From: Apiospora phragmitis
Taxonomy: Eukaryota; Ascomycota; Sordariomycetes; Amphisphaeriales; Apiosporaceae
Reading direction: 5' to 3'
Length of the DNA: 64,000 nucleotides
Assembly (NCBI GenBank): GCA_038363925.1
Contig: JAQQWL010000008.1
Coordinates: 1,860,001 to 1,924,000, forward strand
Shown here: positions 11,357 through 21,885 of the stretch, piece after piece
Layout: every line of letters begins with the position of its first letter
Position numbering within the stretch: the first letter of the stretch is position 1
Made by a program: the position numbers and the translations under genes
Notes under the pieces: generated by a model
Database searches by the model: none
What the model was told of the DNA's origin: nothing
What the model saw: only the letters and a program-made list of their open reading frames with translations

Positions 11357-11936
11357 TTTCGACTTTCGGGCGGTCAATGAAGATGGGGAAGATGCTGAGG
11401 AAGGGAGAATACCACAGGTTGGGGGAGAGTGCAAGAATATCCAGTAAATTAGGCACTTGAAGTATCCCTATGTCCTATCCCTTACGTTGTTGGTTGCATC
11501 GAGTTGCCCCTGCCCGCCTAACTGCCCACCTAAACAACCTGCGGTCGCATGCATTAAATAAGTACATAATGTACCTACCTAGGTACATAAGGTAAGTAAG
11601 TGAGTGATAACATAGGGTTAGCGCTTCAGGTATGCGCAGTCACTTCTCCACCAAACTGACAATCCGGCACAGGGCCCCCCGACTCACTACCGCCCCCAAA
11701 ATAACAAATTAACCATGGATGTCTCCCGTCTATCCGCCGATCTTCGCAGGCCCAAAAATGGACCCGAAACAAGCCAAGCTGCAGGACTCCTCGCACAACC
11801 ATATCGTGGCCAGATCAGAATGCTAACGATCCGTTCCTGGCACTCTCGTACTATGCATTTCATTTGGTCAAAACAAACAAAAAAAAATTATAGGTGTATC
11901 TTGCACGTGATCCCAAAATCTGTATTCACTGACTAA
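11357..11936. other. Upstream region of P450-1
   Basis: About 580 bp ahead of the P450-1 ATG, ending at the LINE insertion. It contains the palindrome-rich tract at 11560-11605. The 73-codon plus-strand frame at 11715-11936 has no recognisable feature and is probably chance. This interval should hold the P450-1 promoter. Confidence 0.5.
11560..11605. repeat. Imperfect palindromic TACCTAGGTAC tract
   Basis: A run of gtac, tacct and aggta words (taatgtacctacctaggtac, then ataaggtaagtaagtgag) about 200 bp upstream of the P450-1 ATG. Such tracts are common low-complexity sequence in filamentous ascomycetes. A regulatory role is possible but not shown. Confidence 0.35.
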
Positions 11937-11949
11937 ATATTATTCACGC

Positions 11950-12588
11950 AAAGATGGTTCCACGCCGTCACTCCTACGCGAGGCCGCCGCGAACTAGCTG
12001 CAGAGTCGCCGCCAGACTGGGGAGCGTGCCGTCGTTATGACGATATGCTCAAGCACGAAGCGTCGGTCCTAATGCAAGCACGTACCGGAAGAATAGGACT
12101 TAGGTCGTTCCTGTTCACCTGCCGGGTTCCAGACGTCCCGACGCCGCTATGCAACTGCGGTGAAGGGCGGGAGACAGCTGAACACCTGATTCTATACTGC
12201 AAAGACCTCGAGGAAAGGCAAGAGCAGCTAGCTAGACAGCTAGCACCTAGTCCACTGCGAACTCGCCGCGATCTAGCGGCGCTTACTGCAAAGAAGGATA
12301 CAGCAAGGGTAATCGCAAAGTGGCTCCTACGGACCGGTCGACTGCCGCTGTATAAGCTAGCAATGGAGATCGGGGGACCACCTGAACCCGGATAATCTCT
12401 TCAGGCCCTAAAGCAAGGGTCACTAGGCTGGTAGGTGAGAACCAGCACGGTAACGTCGAGCACGTGAGGTAGATTTTTCGATATCGGCAGCGTGTATTTT
12501 TAGTCCAGCTTCGGCACGGTTTATTACACGAGGGACTAGGTAGATGTACCGAAGGCCTTCGGCCTACGGCGTACTATTAATAATAATA
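11950..12588 (+). mobile_element. 5'-truncated LINE (Tad1-like), not RIP-mutated
   Basis: A 639-bp insertion flanked by an exact 13-bp duplication, atattattcacgc, at 11937-11949 and 12589-12601. It ends in the LINE tail attaataataataat. Its body is the unmutated version of the 3' ends of LINE-1 (45750-46369), LINE-2 (43050-43689) and LINE-3 (62140-62770). The frame is open from the 5' junction to the stop at 12395 and encodes the end of ORF2. This includes a C-x-C...H...C knuckle (CNCGEGRETAEHLILYC) typical of LINE C-termini, followed by a ~190-bp 3' UTR. Target-primed reverse transcription explains the truncation, tail and TSD. All other copies in the window are heavily mutated, so this one is young or was too short to trigger RIP. 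Confidence 0.92.
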
Positions 12589-12601
12589 ATATTATTCACG
12601 C

Positions 12602-13075
12602 TCCTAGTAATGTCCCCGCATGTTAAGCGCTCTGGACAACTAGTAGAATCGGAAAGCAACAACACTAAGAGAATGAAAGGAGATCTCGACCTTGTACGCA
12701 GGGACTTCCGTCGTTAAGCCATCTCAAATGAACACTTTCAACAAGATAAAGAAATATAGGTCAAGTATCGCTCTCTCGTGGCCACACTAGCTTATAAGTA
12801 GCATCAAGTAACATATTTGTAATGTTGCCGTTTTAAGGGTAAGCCAGATTGCAGGAATCAAGGATTGTACTTTCCCTGCGCTCTGCGCCGATAGCCCTAT
12901 GCTGCAGGATCTGTTGGTAGGAAGGCGGGAATAATAAATGTAGAAAGAAAGCAGCAACGCGACCGGGTGGACGTTGGTGATCTCCAGGCTCTTCCGAACT
13001 CAGGGCCCCGGCCCCGGCTCCGGAGCTAGGTGCATCTGATGAATCTAAGGACGAATTAGTATCTCTCGATGCCCG
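12602..13075. other. 3' flank of the membrane-protein gene, with a segment repeated at 19.7 kb
   Basis: 474 bp with no complete gene. The part at ~12868-13060 aligns with 19660-19850 (shared tagcc/tcctatgctgcaggatc, gcgaccggg, aattagtat). On the minus strand both copies have an ATACTAATT branch site with a downstream AG and the same frame PVA...RSCSIGL. This looks like the terminal exon of a duplicated gene, degenerate here. Confidence 0.5.
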
Positions 13076-14529
13076 TCACCCTTGGTAAGATTGAAAGAAT
13101 GGTGAAGTACCTTGGTGGGAACTTCGAGAATGCTCAGCTTCAGTTCGAGCCGGGGCAGATTCCGTAGAGCGATTGCTCTTCAGATGGGAATGATAATCTG
13201 CCACTTCCACATCCAGTGTTGTTTCCGTTGCCGACAAGTAGCTGTTCGTCTCTTGTGCGCGCGTTGACTCGGCCAACATGGAGGACAGACCCGTCAGGGT
13301 CGCACTCGGTATCTTAGACAGCAGGAAATAGCAAAAGCGGTCCCGGACAGTCGACGCCTGCTTTTGGGCATTCATAGGCTGCTCGGCCTCATGTGCCCGC
13401 ATCAGTATTACCCTGTCCACGTATCTCTGGAAATTTCTGAAGAACTTCCCCGACCCCATCAGCACTGATCGGTATGCGGTGATCGAGGCCATGAGCACAC
13501 CGATGCAGGCCTCGGTATGACACCAAAACACACCCCAGGGTGTATCAAGAATACCATGGTAGTACATTCCCGCCGCGCGGATGATCGAGCAGGCCAGCAT
13601 GAACAGCGAGAGACACAGAAAGACAGCGAGCCCGATCTTAGTGAGCAATGCCATTTGTGACTTGCGAAGGACGAGAATCGGGATTGAGACAACTGGAGAC
13701 AGTCAGAGATCATATCATGACACACACCTGGCTCTCAAACTTACTTGCAGCATCTGTCAACGCATCCAGAACTGGTCCAATCCAGAAGGTAAAGCTCAGA
13801 AGCGAGTCTGAGATTGGTAGCGTAGGGAAGCATTTCGCTACACGTTTGATTAGTGGAAGCTCCCAGCATCCGAAGAATTCGGACTCACATGAGCTTGCCC
13901 CAAAGTATGGGCAGTTGATTAGCTGCTGCAGGACGCAAAACAACCAAGCAATGATGGTGAAAACAACGCAGACCCAATAGTATCTGATCAGGGGTCTTGG
14001 CATCCGTGAAAGAAGTGTTCGGAAAAACGCGAAGTAGCACAGTTTCACCATGTAGATGGTCGTCCACATAAATGTGATATAGCAGAAGGACCAATACATC
14101 TGGTTATACACGTCTTGGATTTCCTGGATAGCTATCAAAGAAACAACTTGATCTCCTCGCATCAAAGAAAAGACAAGGTAGATTATCCGAGCTCGCTTGT
14201 AGAAGATGGCCGTCACCAAAATCAGGGATACATATCCCACAATCAGGAGACCGTCATCCAGGTAGATTCGCCGACGAGACCAGAGACGGATGGTGATACG
14301 GCCAAAGAAGGCCAGAGAGGCAAGTGCAAAAAGAAAGCCGATCGCCATCTACGAAGGAAGTGGTCAGCAGGTACAGGTGAAAAGGGGACGTAAGACGTAC
14401 CTGGAAGTCGTTCAATCGGATCTTACCGGTATTGCGAATGCTCCATTCAGCTTGGTCACGCTGCTCTGGAGTAAGAGCAGCGGCCATCTGATTGATGAGA
14501 GTCCAGTTCAAGGATTGGCTGGCGTCCAT
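13076..14529 (-). CDS. 7-TM fungal rhodopsin-like (PTH11-related) integral membrane protein
   Basis: Four exons: 14401-14529, 13889-14348, 13745-13837, 13076-13692. Introns are 14349-14400 (GTACGT, CTGAC, TAG), 13838-13888 (GTGAGT, CTAAT, TAG) and 13693-13744 (GTAAGT, CTGAC, CAG). Product is 432 residues. Seven hydrophobic segments follow a ~43-residue N-tail, with RLWSRR-x-YLDDGLL after TM1, Cys-containing TM3-TM5 loops, LTDAAIVSIPILVL in TM5, KIGLAVFLCLSLFMLACSIIRA in TM6 and a Ser/Thr/Glu-rich cytosolic tail of ~120 residues. The pattern matches the fungal rhodopsin-domain family (PTH11 relatives), putative plasma-membrane receptors that are often found in secondary-metabolite loci; the ligand is unknown. 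The second intron is 51 nt and in frame, so a retained form would insert 17 residues. It is divergent from P450-2, about 1 kb away. It appears intact. Confidence 0.8.
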
Positions 14530-15554
14530 GTTGTCAGGCTGAGAGTCAACTTGGTTATAGTGGTATGTAACAAGGAGATGGCGTGGCAGATGGTTGATCC
14601 TTCGACTTTATATTGAGGATGACCAACACAGAAGACTAGCAAGATGCTGGTTTCGAGCCCCAACCAACACCGGCAGCGGATAGCCCCGAAGCCGCATATG
14701 ATGCCTAATTGGGATGATATAAGCCGATTAGTATGCCGTTATTTTGGCCCCTAGAGTCGGAGAACATGGACAAGCGGCGTGGATCTGCCCACGGATGTGG
14801 AAAGGTCATGCGCATTTCCTGCGACGTGCATACACCGCGGGAAATTCCTGGCTCAAGCGCTCGCCTATGAGTGTCCAAGGTTGGTTGATGAATCATTGAC
14901 GCAAGACCGGGACGTGCCTTACCACCCCCCACCGCGGAGCTGATCATATCAGTTGGATGGACAAGGTGGTATTGATGGGGGCTGAAAATCTCGGGTCCCG
15001 TGTCCTCCCCACATCACACGTCAATCGCACCATCTGCAGCGGGCGATGTGAAAATGGCGTGCACTATGAATAACACTTATTTTCTGCCTTTTATATGCAC
15101 TACAACCCTCTTAGGGTATTTGGCTGATCACATCTGTGAATGGGGGGCTGAGGTGAGGCGCTGACTGCCACTAGTGGATGATAGGTGATGGGGGAGATAT
15201 TGCAATATCGCTATCGAAGATGTATCCAAGTAACTACACGTAAGTAGAAGTGCTACTTCGCATGGGGGCCATTAGGCAACAATCGAGAGACATCCGAGGA
15301 CTAGTCAAGTGCAGTTTTTACATGTGCGCGCCGGCCCGCGTGCGTGTATACAGAGTCCTAGAACCAACACCCCAATTCAAGGGCGTCTGTCTATCACACG
15401 ATATACCAAGTAGAGGTGTGCAACTAAATAGACGTGTAATACAAAAGTAAGTCTTATAGTCATATTTAAGCTCAAAAGTCGGATGGTTGAGATTCCACGT
15501 TCTCTCCACTGATAGAACTGACCCATGTGAGAATCAAGTCTACTCGATCAAGCC
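14530..15554. other. Divergent promoter region between membrane protein and P450-2
   Basis: About 1 kb between the two divergently arranged genes. No coding frame is convincing; short overlapping frames (for example 14705-14947 minus, 15250-15450 plus) lack recognisable content. If the genes belonged to one cluster, shared control sites would lie here. I cannot identify a specific motif. Confidence 0.5.
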
Positions 15555-17297
15555 ATGGAGAACTATCACACATCCTCCACCCCTCAAGTTACTCACGGCT
15601 TACGCCGTCTTCGGTACCTTGTGTGTGCTCTTGTTGTGCTACTGGGTGACAAGAGCCACATATCATTCTAAACGAATGGAGACGGAGAAGGACCACCGAC
15701 CTCCTCTAGTCCCTCATACGATACCTCTTCTGGGACGTGTGCCCTTCGGCTTCTTCCAAGACCCGCTTCAGTATGCGCTAACGTAGGTAATCACTTTCAC
15801 CTGGTAAACATCCGCTGACAACCACACAGGTCTCCTGTATTCTGGCAGCGAGAGCCTGTGCGCCTCAAGGCCCTATTCCAAGAAGTCTACATCATCCAGG
15901 GCGCTCAAAACATTTTTGCCCTCCTCAAGCAGCGTAGCCTTTCGACCAGATCTCTCCACCATGTGTTCCTGAGGAATGCATTTCTTCCTCCTAAAGAGGC
16001 AGCAGAAACCTGCCGCTTGGACGACTCAGGAGAACACTTCACGCCGCGGGCCGGAAGCTCTGTAAAGCCCCATAATCGGATTGACTTCCATGGCCGTGTT
16101 ATCCAGAACCGCCTACTCCTGGGACGTGGGCAATCGACTCTTTTCCATAGAATGAGCTCCAATGTGACCAAGCGCCTCTCCTCTTTGCAAATAAGCCAGG
16201 AGTGGACTGAGTTGCCAGATATCATGGACATATTCAAGTCTGACTTGACGACAGCTGCGGTAGACGCTTTAGCCGGACCCGCTGTGATACAGCGCCATCC
16301 CTCTTTTGCCAGGGACATGTGGTTGATCGACGAAAATATCACAGACTTCATTCAAAAGAGACCCCGGTTCATGAACCGCAAGGCCCATCAAGCTCGGGAT
16401 AGAGCCCTAGCAGCCGTGCTTGACTGGCGGGCTTGGGCAGCCCGCAACTTTACACCTAAAGCGGTTGACGAAGAAGGGAACGATCCTTTTTGGGGAAGCA
16501 GCTTCTTCCGCGAGAGAGAGGAGGCATTTTCCAACATGGATGGGTTTGATGCAGCAGCAAAGGCATCGGCGGACCTTTCCTTCATCTGGAGGTAAGAGAC
16601 GATTTTTTGATATTGTGCGACGAGAACATGATCTAACACATTTTACAGTTCTAACACTAATGGAATCATAAATTCCTTCTGGATCACCGTCGAGACCTTC
16701 CTCGACCCGTCACTCCTTCAAGCTGTCAGAGAGGAGGTTAGCTCCTGTATACAAGAAAATGGGGATCATCCGCTCAGGTTCGACGTTGACAAACTTGTGC
16801 ATCAGCCACTCTTACAGGCGGTCTTTGCAGAGACCCTAAGGCTCCATGTTCACGGCTTCCTCGTCCGTTGGCCGGAAGAAGACAGAACCGTCAACAACTG
16901 GACCATACCTCGAAAGCACTTGTGCATTGCCAGCTCTACCCCAGCTCATATGGATCCCGAGTTCTGGTGTACCGGAGAGAACGCATCCCATGGAGTGAAT
17001 GAGTTCTGGCCCGGCAGATTCCTCTCGGAGGGAGCCTGGTACGGAAACTCTCAAATTCTCACTTGCCGGCACCGAGGGCTCGTGGGTGCCTTTCGGGGGC
17101 GGCCCCCACGCATGCCCCGGTCGGTTTTCGCCAAGCGTCTGAACATACTGACACTAGCCCTCATGGTCACCCTATATGACTGTGAAGTGCTGGCAGGTCA
17201 GCAAAATCTTGGAGCGCCGCCTGGGGCTTATCCATTCGGGTCGGTCTCTCCTTGCGGAAAGGTTCCAGTCAAGATCAGGCGACGAAACTTACCTTAA
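15555..17297 (+). pseudogene. Cytochrome P450 (P450-2), multiple frameshifts
   Basis: Relic of a fungal P450 of the CYP7/CYP8-like type. The ATG at 15555 opens a frame that does not contain the P450 N-terminus. The membrane anchor (LLTAYAVFGTLCVLLLCYW) and PPLVPHTIPLLGR are in the neighbouring frame up to 15782, so a frameshift lies at ~15575. Introns are 15783-15829 (GTAGGT...CAG) and 16592-16648 (GTAAGA, branch CTAAC, CAG). Exon 2 is intact (DDSGEHF, DPFWGSSFF, ASADLSFIW). Exon 3 keeps AETLRL (ExxR at 16830-16841). The heme loop F-G-G-G-P-H-A-C-P-G-R is present at 17092-17124, but one base out of frame between two compensating shifts (~17020-17040 and ~17127). The conceptual protein therefore lacks its heme Cys (codon 17113-17115). 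Length would be near normal. Non-functional unless these are sequence errors. Confidence 0.75.
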
Positions 17298-19639
17298 CGA
17301 TCTGGCTTTGAACCTGTGCGATCGAGTTTCCTTTTATGGTTGGGATTTCAGTGCCGCCTCGGCATAATGGGATGGCAAACCCTTGTTGGTAGAAAACGTC
17401 ATGATGTTTCCTCGTTTCGGTATATTGCGCTTAGTATCAGGGGTGTTTCTGTTTCTATGGAGGCTTGCGTAAACCCACTTTGTATTCCGCTGCTACGGGA
17501 AGGGGCATAATCAGAGATGGATGCTTAACAATCGGGACGGTCTTTAACCAAGGGTATACTTTCGATCTAACACTATATCGTCAAAGTTGTATCCTTGCAT
17601 AACGGATGCTCAGCTGTGTGTCACATTTGATCATTTTTTTTCCTGTTTTACACCCAGTATCTTTGATACTACGAGAACTAGATAGTATTGAAGATTACTT
17701 GGATTCCTAGGTTCTGTATAATTTAAACACGATCACTCGCTTCACACAGAGTCAGAAACGGGATGTGCTGGTGATTCCGGCTGTCATAGATACTTCACCA
17801 TAGTGAACGGTAAAAGCCTTTCTTGTACGCCGTGATGTTACATGTAATACACATCCGGGTGTGCCTCCAACATGCTGTTCTAGAATGGATCATACGTTGA
17901 TGTCGTGTGATAAGGGCAGATTTTGGGCCCCCACTTTGGAGGCAACTCGCGGGACTGAGAGATGGTAATAAGTTGCGATGAAATATTGCCTGTTCAATGC
18001 GTGTGGCTGAAGGGGATCGATTACGGCGGCAAAGCCTTGAGTCACACAAAACCACCATCGCCAGAGTTTCGATGCTGGATGATGATGAGATGCGTGACTT
18101 TCGTATCTACTAAGCCAGGTAGTTGGTTGGGGTCCTTGCATTAGATATTTTGCGTGGCAGATAAGCTATTGGTAAAACAAAAGTGTGACTGTTGGTTCGA
18201 CTGCTGCGACGAGCTTCTTGGAGAAATCACCGGTGAAAGGTGGGGTGACATTTACCCTTGAAGATGTGCCCGCAGGTGCGATCCTGTCAATAGCCGGAAA
18301 GGTGCGGACCTGTGCCACTGTTGCCAGTGGAGGGAGGGGGGCCAGGGGGCGGGAGGCCCCTCAGTTGGCCCTGGCCTACCGCTTTGATCATCTTGGAACC
18401 CACACGTCGTATCGGCCCCCAGGTTCGAAAGCTCCGCGGCTCAACGACCAATCTCAGCAAATCGCTATGTGCGGTACCGCTAAGCCGGTAGCTGTCTGCC
18501 TCCACGAAGTACCTACTTACAAAAATGTATCTGAATCACCCGGGATGGCACGTTGCAGACACTGCCCGATTGCCCGCATGCTTACGCGACGCGCCGCGCC
18601 GCCTTGATTGCGGCGCAAACATAGCACCATGCTACCCATACCATATGCCGAACGTTCCTCCTCATATCAGCGTCTGCGTCTACAGAACCAACTGCGCCTA
18701 GAGAGTCACCCAAGAGGACTAATGCGACGCATTTGCTTGACTTCATCTTATGATTGCCGGCACAGGAGTCTATGTGGAAGGTGGTACCTGCACTCCACTC
18801 CGCAGAGCAGTCCGGGGCATTTGGCGCCTGATGGAGTCACATACTGAATCACAGTGCACTTGGTCGTCTGCCTTGAGAATGACTTGCAGCCAGGATGACG
18901 CTCGGGATATGGATGGCTAAATCACAGGCTCGGAATCCGTTGGACTTCGCCTGCAGGTTTAGGAAGCCCCTAGATCCGCGGGCACATATCACGACTTTCA
19001 TCAAGTTAATCACGATCAATAATAACGAAGTCGCATCAGTAACACAGCTAGACACGGGGGAGACCTTCCGATATGGTAGATCTGATTTGGCAGACTATTG
19101 ACTATCGGACCTTGACATGTAGATCAACCTTCGTACCACCAGTAACTCGAACCAATTGAGCCAGACAGTGAGTAAGATTGACGGCTTCATAGTGGCATGG
19201 CTATATGGGTCAGTAGGACACCCTCAGTTTGCACCAGCTTGAAGCCTACCACTATCATGGAGCTTGTTCCGTCGTTCATAATGTTTCATTCAGTCTCCCT
19301 TCTGTGTTCCTCCAGACTCACGGTTGTGGCCAAATATCCACACCCATAAACCCAGATGATGGGCATACCAAATCCAACCAACCAGGGCGTGATGTGGGCG
19401 ATTACCGGAAATGACAGTGATCTATCTGCAACCCGCAACATCCAATCGCGTCTCTCGACATTGGAATAATGAAAACCCAGCCTAGCTTATTCCAATATTC
19501 GCATCGCTCTGAACCGAGCCAGACGCCCTTGAAGTACCATGCCAATGATTTCTTCCATTTCGCAAAGACCTCCCTTCCTCTAGAGAGTGAGAGGAAGAAC
19601 CCGTTGGAGCTGCTGTCCCAAGTCCAGTCGTCTCCAAAC
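17298..19639. other. Intergenic, no gene recognised
   Basis: 2.3 kb of normal-composition DNA after P450-2. Frames such as 18185-18607 (140 codons, no ATG at its start) and 18849-19101 on both strands have no recognisable domain, biased composition or splice pattern. A poly-G/C-rich tract lies at ~18330-18365. It may contain old gene debris, but I cannot support any gene. Confidence 0.5.
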
Positions 19640-19913
19640 TCAGTAATCAGGAGTGGCTGGTTCTAGTGTGCTCATCGCCAATAGTCCTATGCTGCAGGAT
19701 CGAGCTGTATGATGGTGGGAACAGTATACGCAGAAAAAAGGCTGAAATGCGACCGGGGGATATTGCCGCTCTTCAGCTCTCTCGTCCTTTCTTGTCTGAG
19801 CCCTTGGCACCTCCTCTGACGACAATCAATTAGTATTTCCTTCGCGCTGTTCGCTAAATCTAGGGATCAAAACGATGGCACTTACCCTTTGAATAGCATC
19901 TAGTCTCGTTCAT
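19640..19913 (-). CDS. Small spliced hypothetical protein (candidate)
   Basis: A possible two-exon gene. An ATG at 19911-19913 sits in a good context (ccaaccATG). Exon 1 is 19886-19913; the intron is 19816-19885 (GTAAGT, branch ACTAAT, ends GTCAG); exon 2 is 19640-19815 with a TGA stop. The phases agree and give 67 residues, charged in the first half (RKDERAEERQ) and Cys/His-rich in the second (FFCVYCSHHHTARSCS), with C-x2-C then H-H-H and C. No family is recognised. A related, degenerate segment lies at 12868-13060 with the same acceptor and RSCSIGL, so this is either a small real gene or the last exon left from a duplication. Confidence 0.35.
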
Positions 19914-20690
19914 GGTTGGTGTTAATTGATAGCTGCTTGGTGATTACGCGAGTGTTTGTTGCGTTGGTTGGGCACAGCAATTGAAAGAGAAGAGATAGTG
20001 TGCGTGGTTTGAAAAGGGTGAATTCTGAGTATCCAAGCCTACTGGAGGAGCTGCTTTAAGTACCGATCTTCGAGATAGAGGAGACGTTGGTCTGCCAAAG
20101 TAAGTCTATTTTAAGTACACATGACCCATTGTCTGACGTTGGATTAAATGACGAGAACGCCGTGGTAAGCACTGCCCAAGATGAACCCCCCCCGGGTGGG
20201 ATCGGCATATCGGAAAACCGTCTGAGTGGACAGCGTGACAGGGATCTGGCACACCAACCATCCATTTCGGTGGTTCCCGACTTCTACATCATCATACGAG
20301 AGCTCAAGGTGACCGGCCACTGGAGGCACCCAACTGCATGCTTGGCAAACAATTTCCATTCCGACTCATCTTCTTTGGACCACCACCTCCTTTTGCAAGT
20401 TGTTATCACAGCAGAGCTATCTGCTATTGCATTTTTGCAATCTCCGGAGGTTGTTCTGAGGGTTTTATTGATCCATGGGAATTGGGATTCGCTTATGTTG
20501 GGGTAAGTTTGAGACTTTCGGAGGCATCTGGAATGATGGGGTTTTGGGGGGTTGCAGATTCCAGCGTAACCAGCTTTGAGCTGAAGCCTTTTGTGTTAAC
20601 TTCGCTTAGTTAAAGATATTATGAAGGGGGCAAGGTGCATCCAGCCCTCATACCACGGACAGTTAGCTTTCTCGGTGGCAATTCCGCAAA
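19914..20690. other. Intergenic, no gene recognised
   Basis: 777 bp. Frames of 70-140 codons overlap on both strands (for example 20087-20506 plus, 20144-20359 minus) without recognisable domains. A homopolymer of eight or nine C lies at ~20187. Nothing firm can be placed. Confidence 0.45.
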
Positions 20691-21410
20691 TCAATGACTC
20701 ACTGTTAAGCAGTTACCTCTATTTGAGTTCATGTATTTGACGGTTATCTGCTCTGTGCGAGTCTTTTGTGTCTGTTGGCTTTGGCTGGCATTGAACTGGA
20801 AAAGGTGAAAAGAAAAAAAGGTAATTGCGTAAGCACGTAAAGTTATCACGCCCAAAGACACATCTTCGACCTCCTTTTCTATTTGTCCGCCTCTCTTCTC
20901 GCGCACGATGTTGGGTTGAAATCTGGCCGGGTCGTACATCTGCTCAGTATCGCCCGTGAGAACGAGGTAGACCTGCATCTGCGAAATGTCGTTCTGCACT
21001 CCATTGGGGAACTCCTTGGTGACAATGATCATCGAGTAAAAAAGCGGCAAGATGCCGTAGTAGTCCGGATCGGCGCGGCATTCTTCGTCGATATCATGCA
21101 AAACTTGCTGGTGGATCCTGAGGATGTCTTTCACCACCCCGCGTACTTTTTCGACGGAATTCGGTTCCGAGACGACTCGGAGACACTGACCAAGGTCAAT
21201 CTCCACGATCTTGGCAATGAACTGCCCAAACTCGACCGGATTCTTGAACGGTCGCAGCCATTTGCGATACAGGTAGTTGGATATTGGCATTGGATCGTGG
21301 CCGATGGTGTACAAGGCGAGGGACTTGTTGCAGCAGTCTTGGGCATGTCGGCCGTCCCAGCGGTCTATGCCGGTTAGCTCCGAGCTCGGTGGAAACGGTG
21401 GTGTGAGCAT
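20691..21410 (-). CDS. Hypothetical protein
   Basis: Open frame of 239 residues from the ATG at 21408-21410. The frame extends 15 codons upstream to a GTG without another ATG, so the true start could lie further upstream in an exon now lost in the AT-rich patch at 21.5 kb. The protein is acidic and soluble, with no signal peptide or TM; it contains NYLYRKWLRPFKNP and a stretch rich in I, V and D (VVKDILRIHQQVLHDIDEEC). No family recognised. A likely intron is 20796-20849 (GTGATA...long pyrimidine run, CAG), 54 nt and in frame. Splicing removes a hydrophobic ITFFSFHLF segment and gives 221 residues. It neighbours no recognisable pathway gene. Confidence 0.45.
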   Translation of the reverse strand: MLTPPFPPSSELTGIDRWDGRHAQDCCNKSLALYTIGHDPMPISNYLYRKWLRPFKNPVEFGQFIAKIVEIDLGQCLRVVSEPNSVEKVRGVVKDILRIHQQVLHDIDEECRADPDYYGILPLFYSMIIVTKEFPNGVQNDISQMQVYLVLTGDTEQMYDPARFQPNIVREKRGGQIEKEVEDVSLGVITLRAYAITFFSFHLFQFNASQSQQTQKTRTEQITVKYMNSNRGNCLTVSH

Positions 21411-21519
21411 TGTGCCTGGAAACTGTCTGGTATTCTTCCTCCGCAGCTCGCACACGTGAGTACCCTCTCGGTGTTCCCGCTTGAACAGGAGAAAGTTCTT
21501 CCCGTGTTAAATCTCTTAG

Positions 21520-21885
21520 GATTTTAAATATGTCTAGATCTATTTATAAGTAGGCCTTTAACTTGCCGTAATACCTTTAATTCTTTAGATTATACTTATA
21601 AGTTTTTATATTAAAATAAAATTAATAGTTAAAATAATTATTAATAGCGTTTTTAATAATTATAATAATTAATTATATATTTTAACACGTAAATTAAGTA
21701 TAAGATTTATATAAATAAGTAATATATTTATATTAATAATAATAAGTCGAGAGAATTTTTTTAAAACGAATTAAATAAACGTTTATTACGTAAGGTTTTC
21801 TTAATAAAAAATACCTATTAATATAAATAACTTTATACCTTAGTTTTAAAAAGGTGTTTTTTAATAATAATTAATATATATAATC
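21520..21885. repeat. Isolated AT-rich (RIP-like) patch
   Basis: About 370 bp of sequence with almost no CpA or TpG, sharply bounded by normal DNA on both sides. Probably a solo remnant of a repeat (MITE or LTR size). It does not obviously match the other families here, and no inverted ends are visible. Confidence 0.6.

Noticed and set aside
11715..11936. 73-codon plus-strand frame before the LINE insertion
   Set aside because: No recognisable content, lies in the P450-1 upstream region and ends at a poly-A-rich tract; probably chance.
12045..12395. Stand-alone host gene of 116 residues
   Set aside because: It is the end of LINE ORF2: the reading frame continues upstream to the insertion junction, and the same sequence recurs in the three other LINE copies.
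18185..18607. 140-codon plus-strand frame in the island
   Set aside because: No ATG at its start, no recognisable domain, and the opposite strand is equally open; composition reflects local G/C runs.
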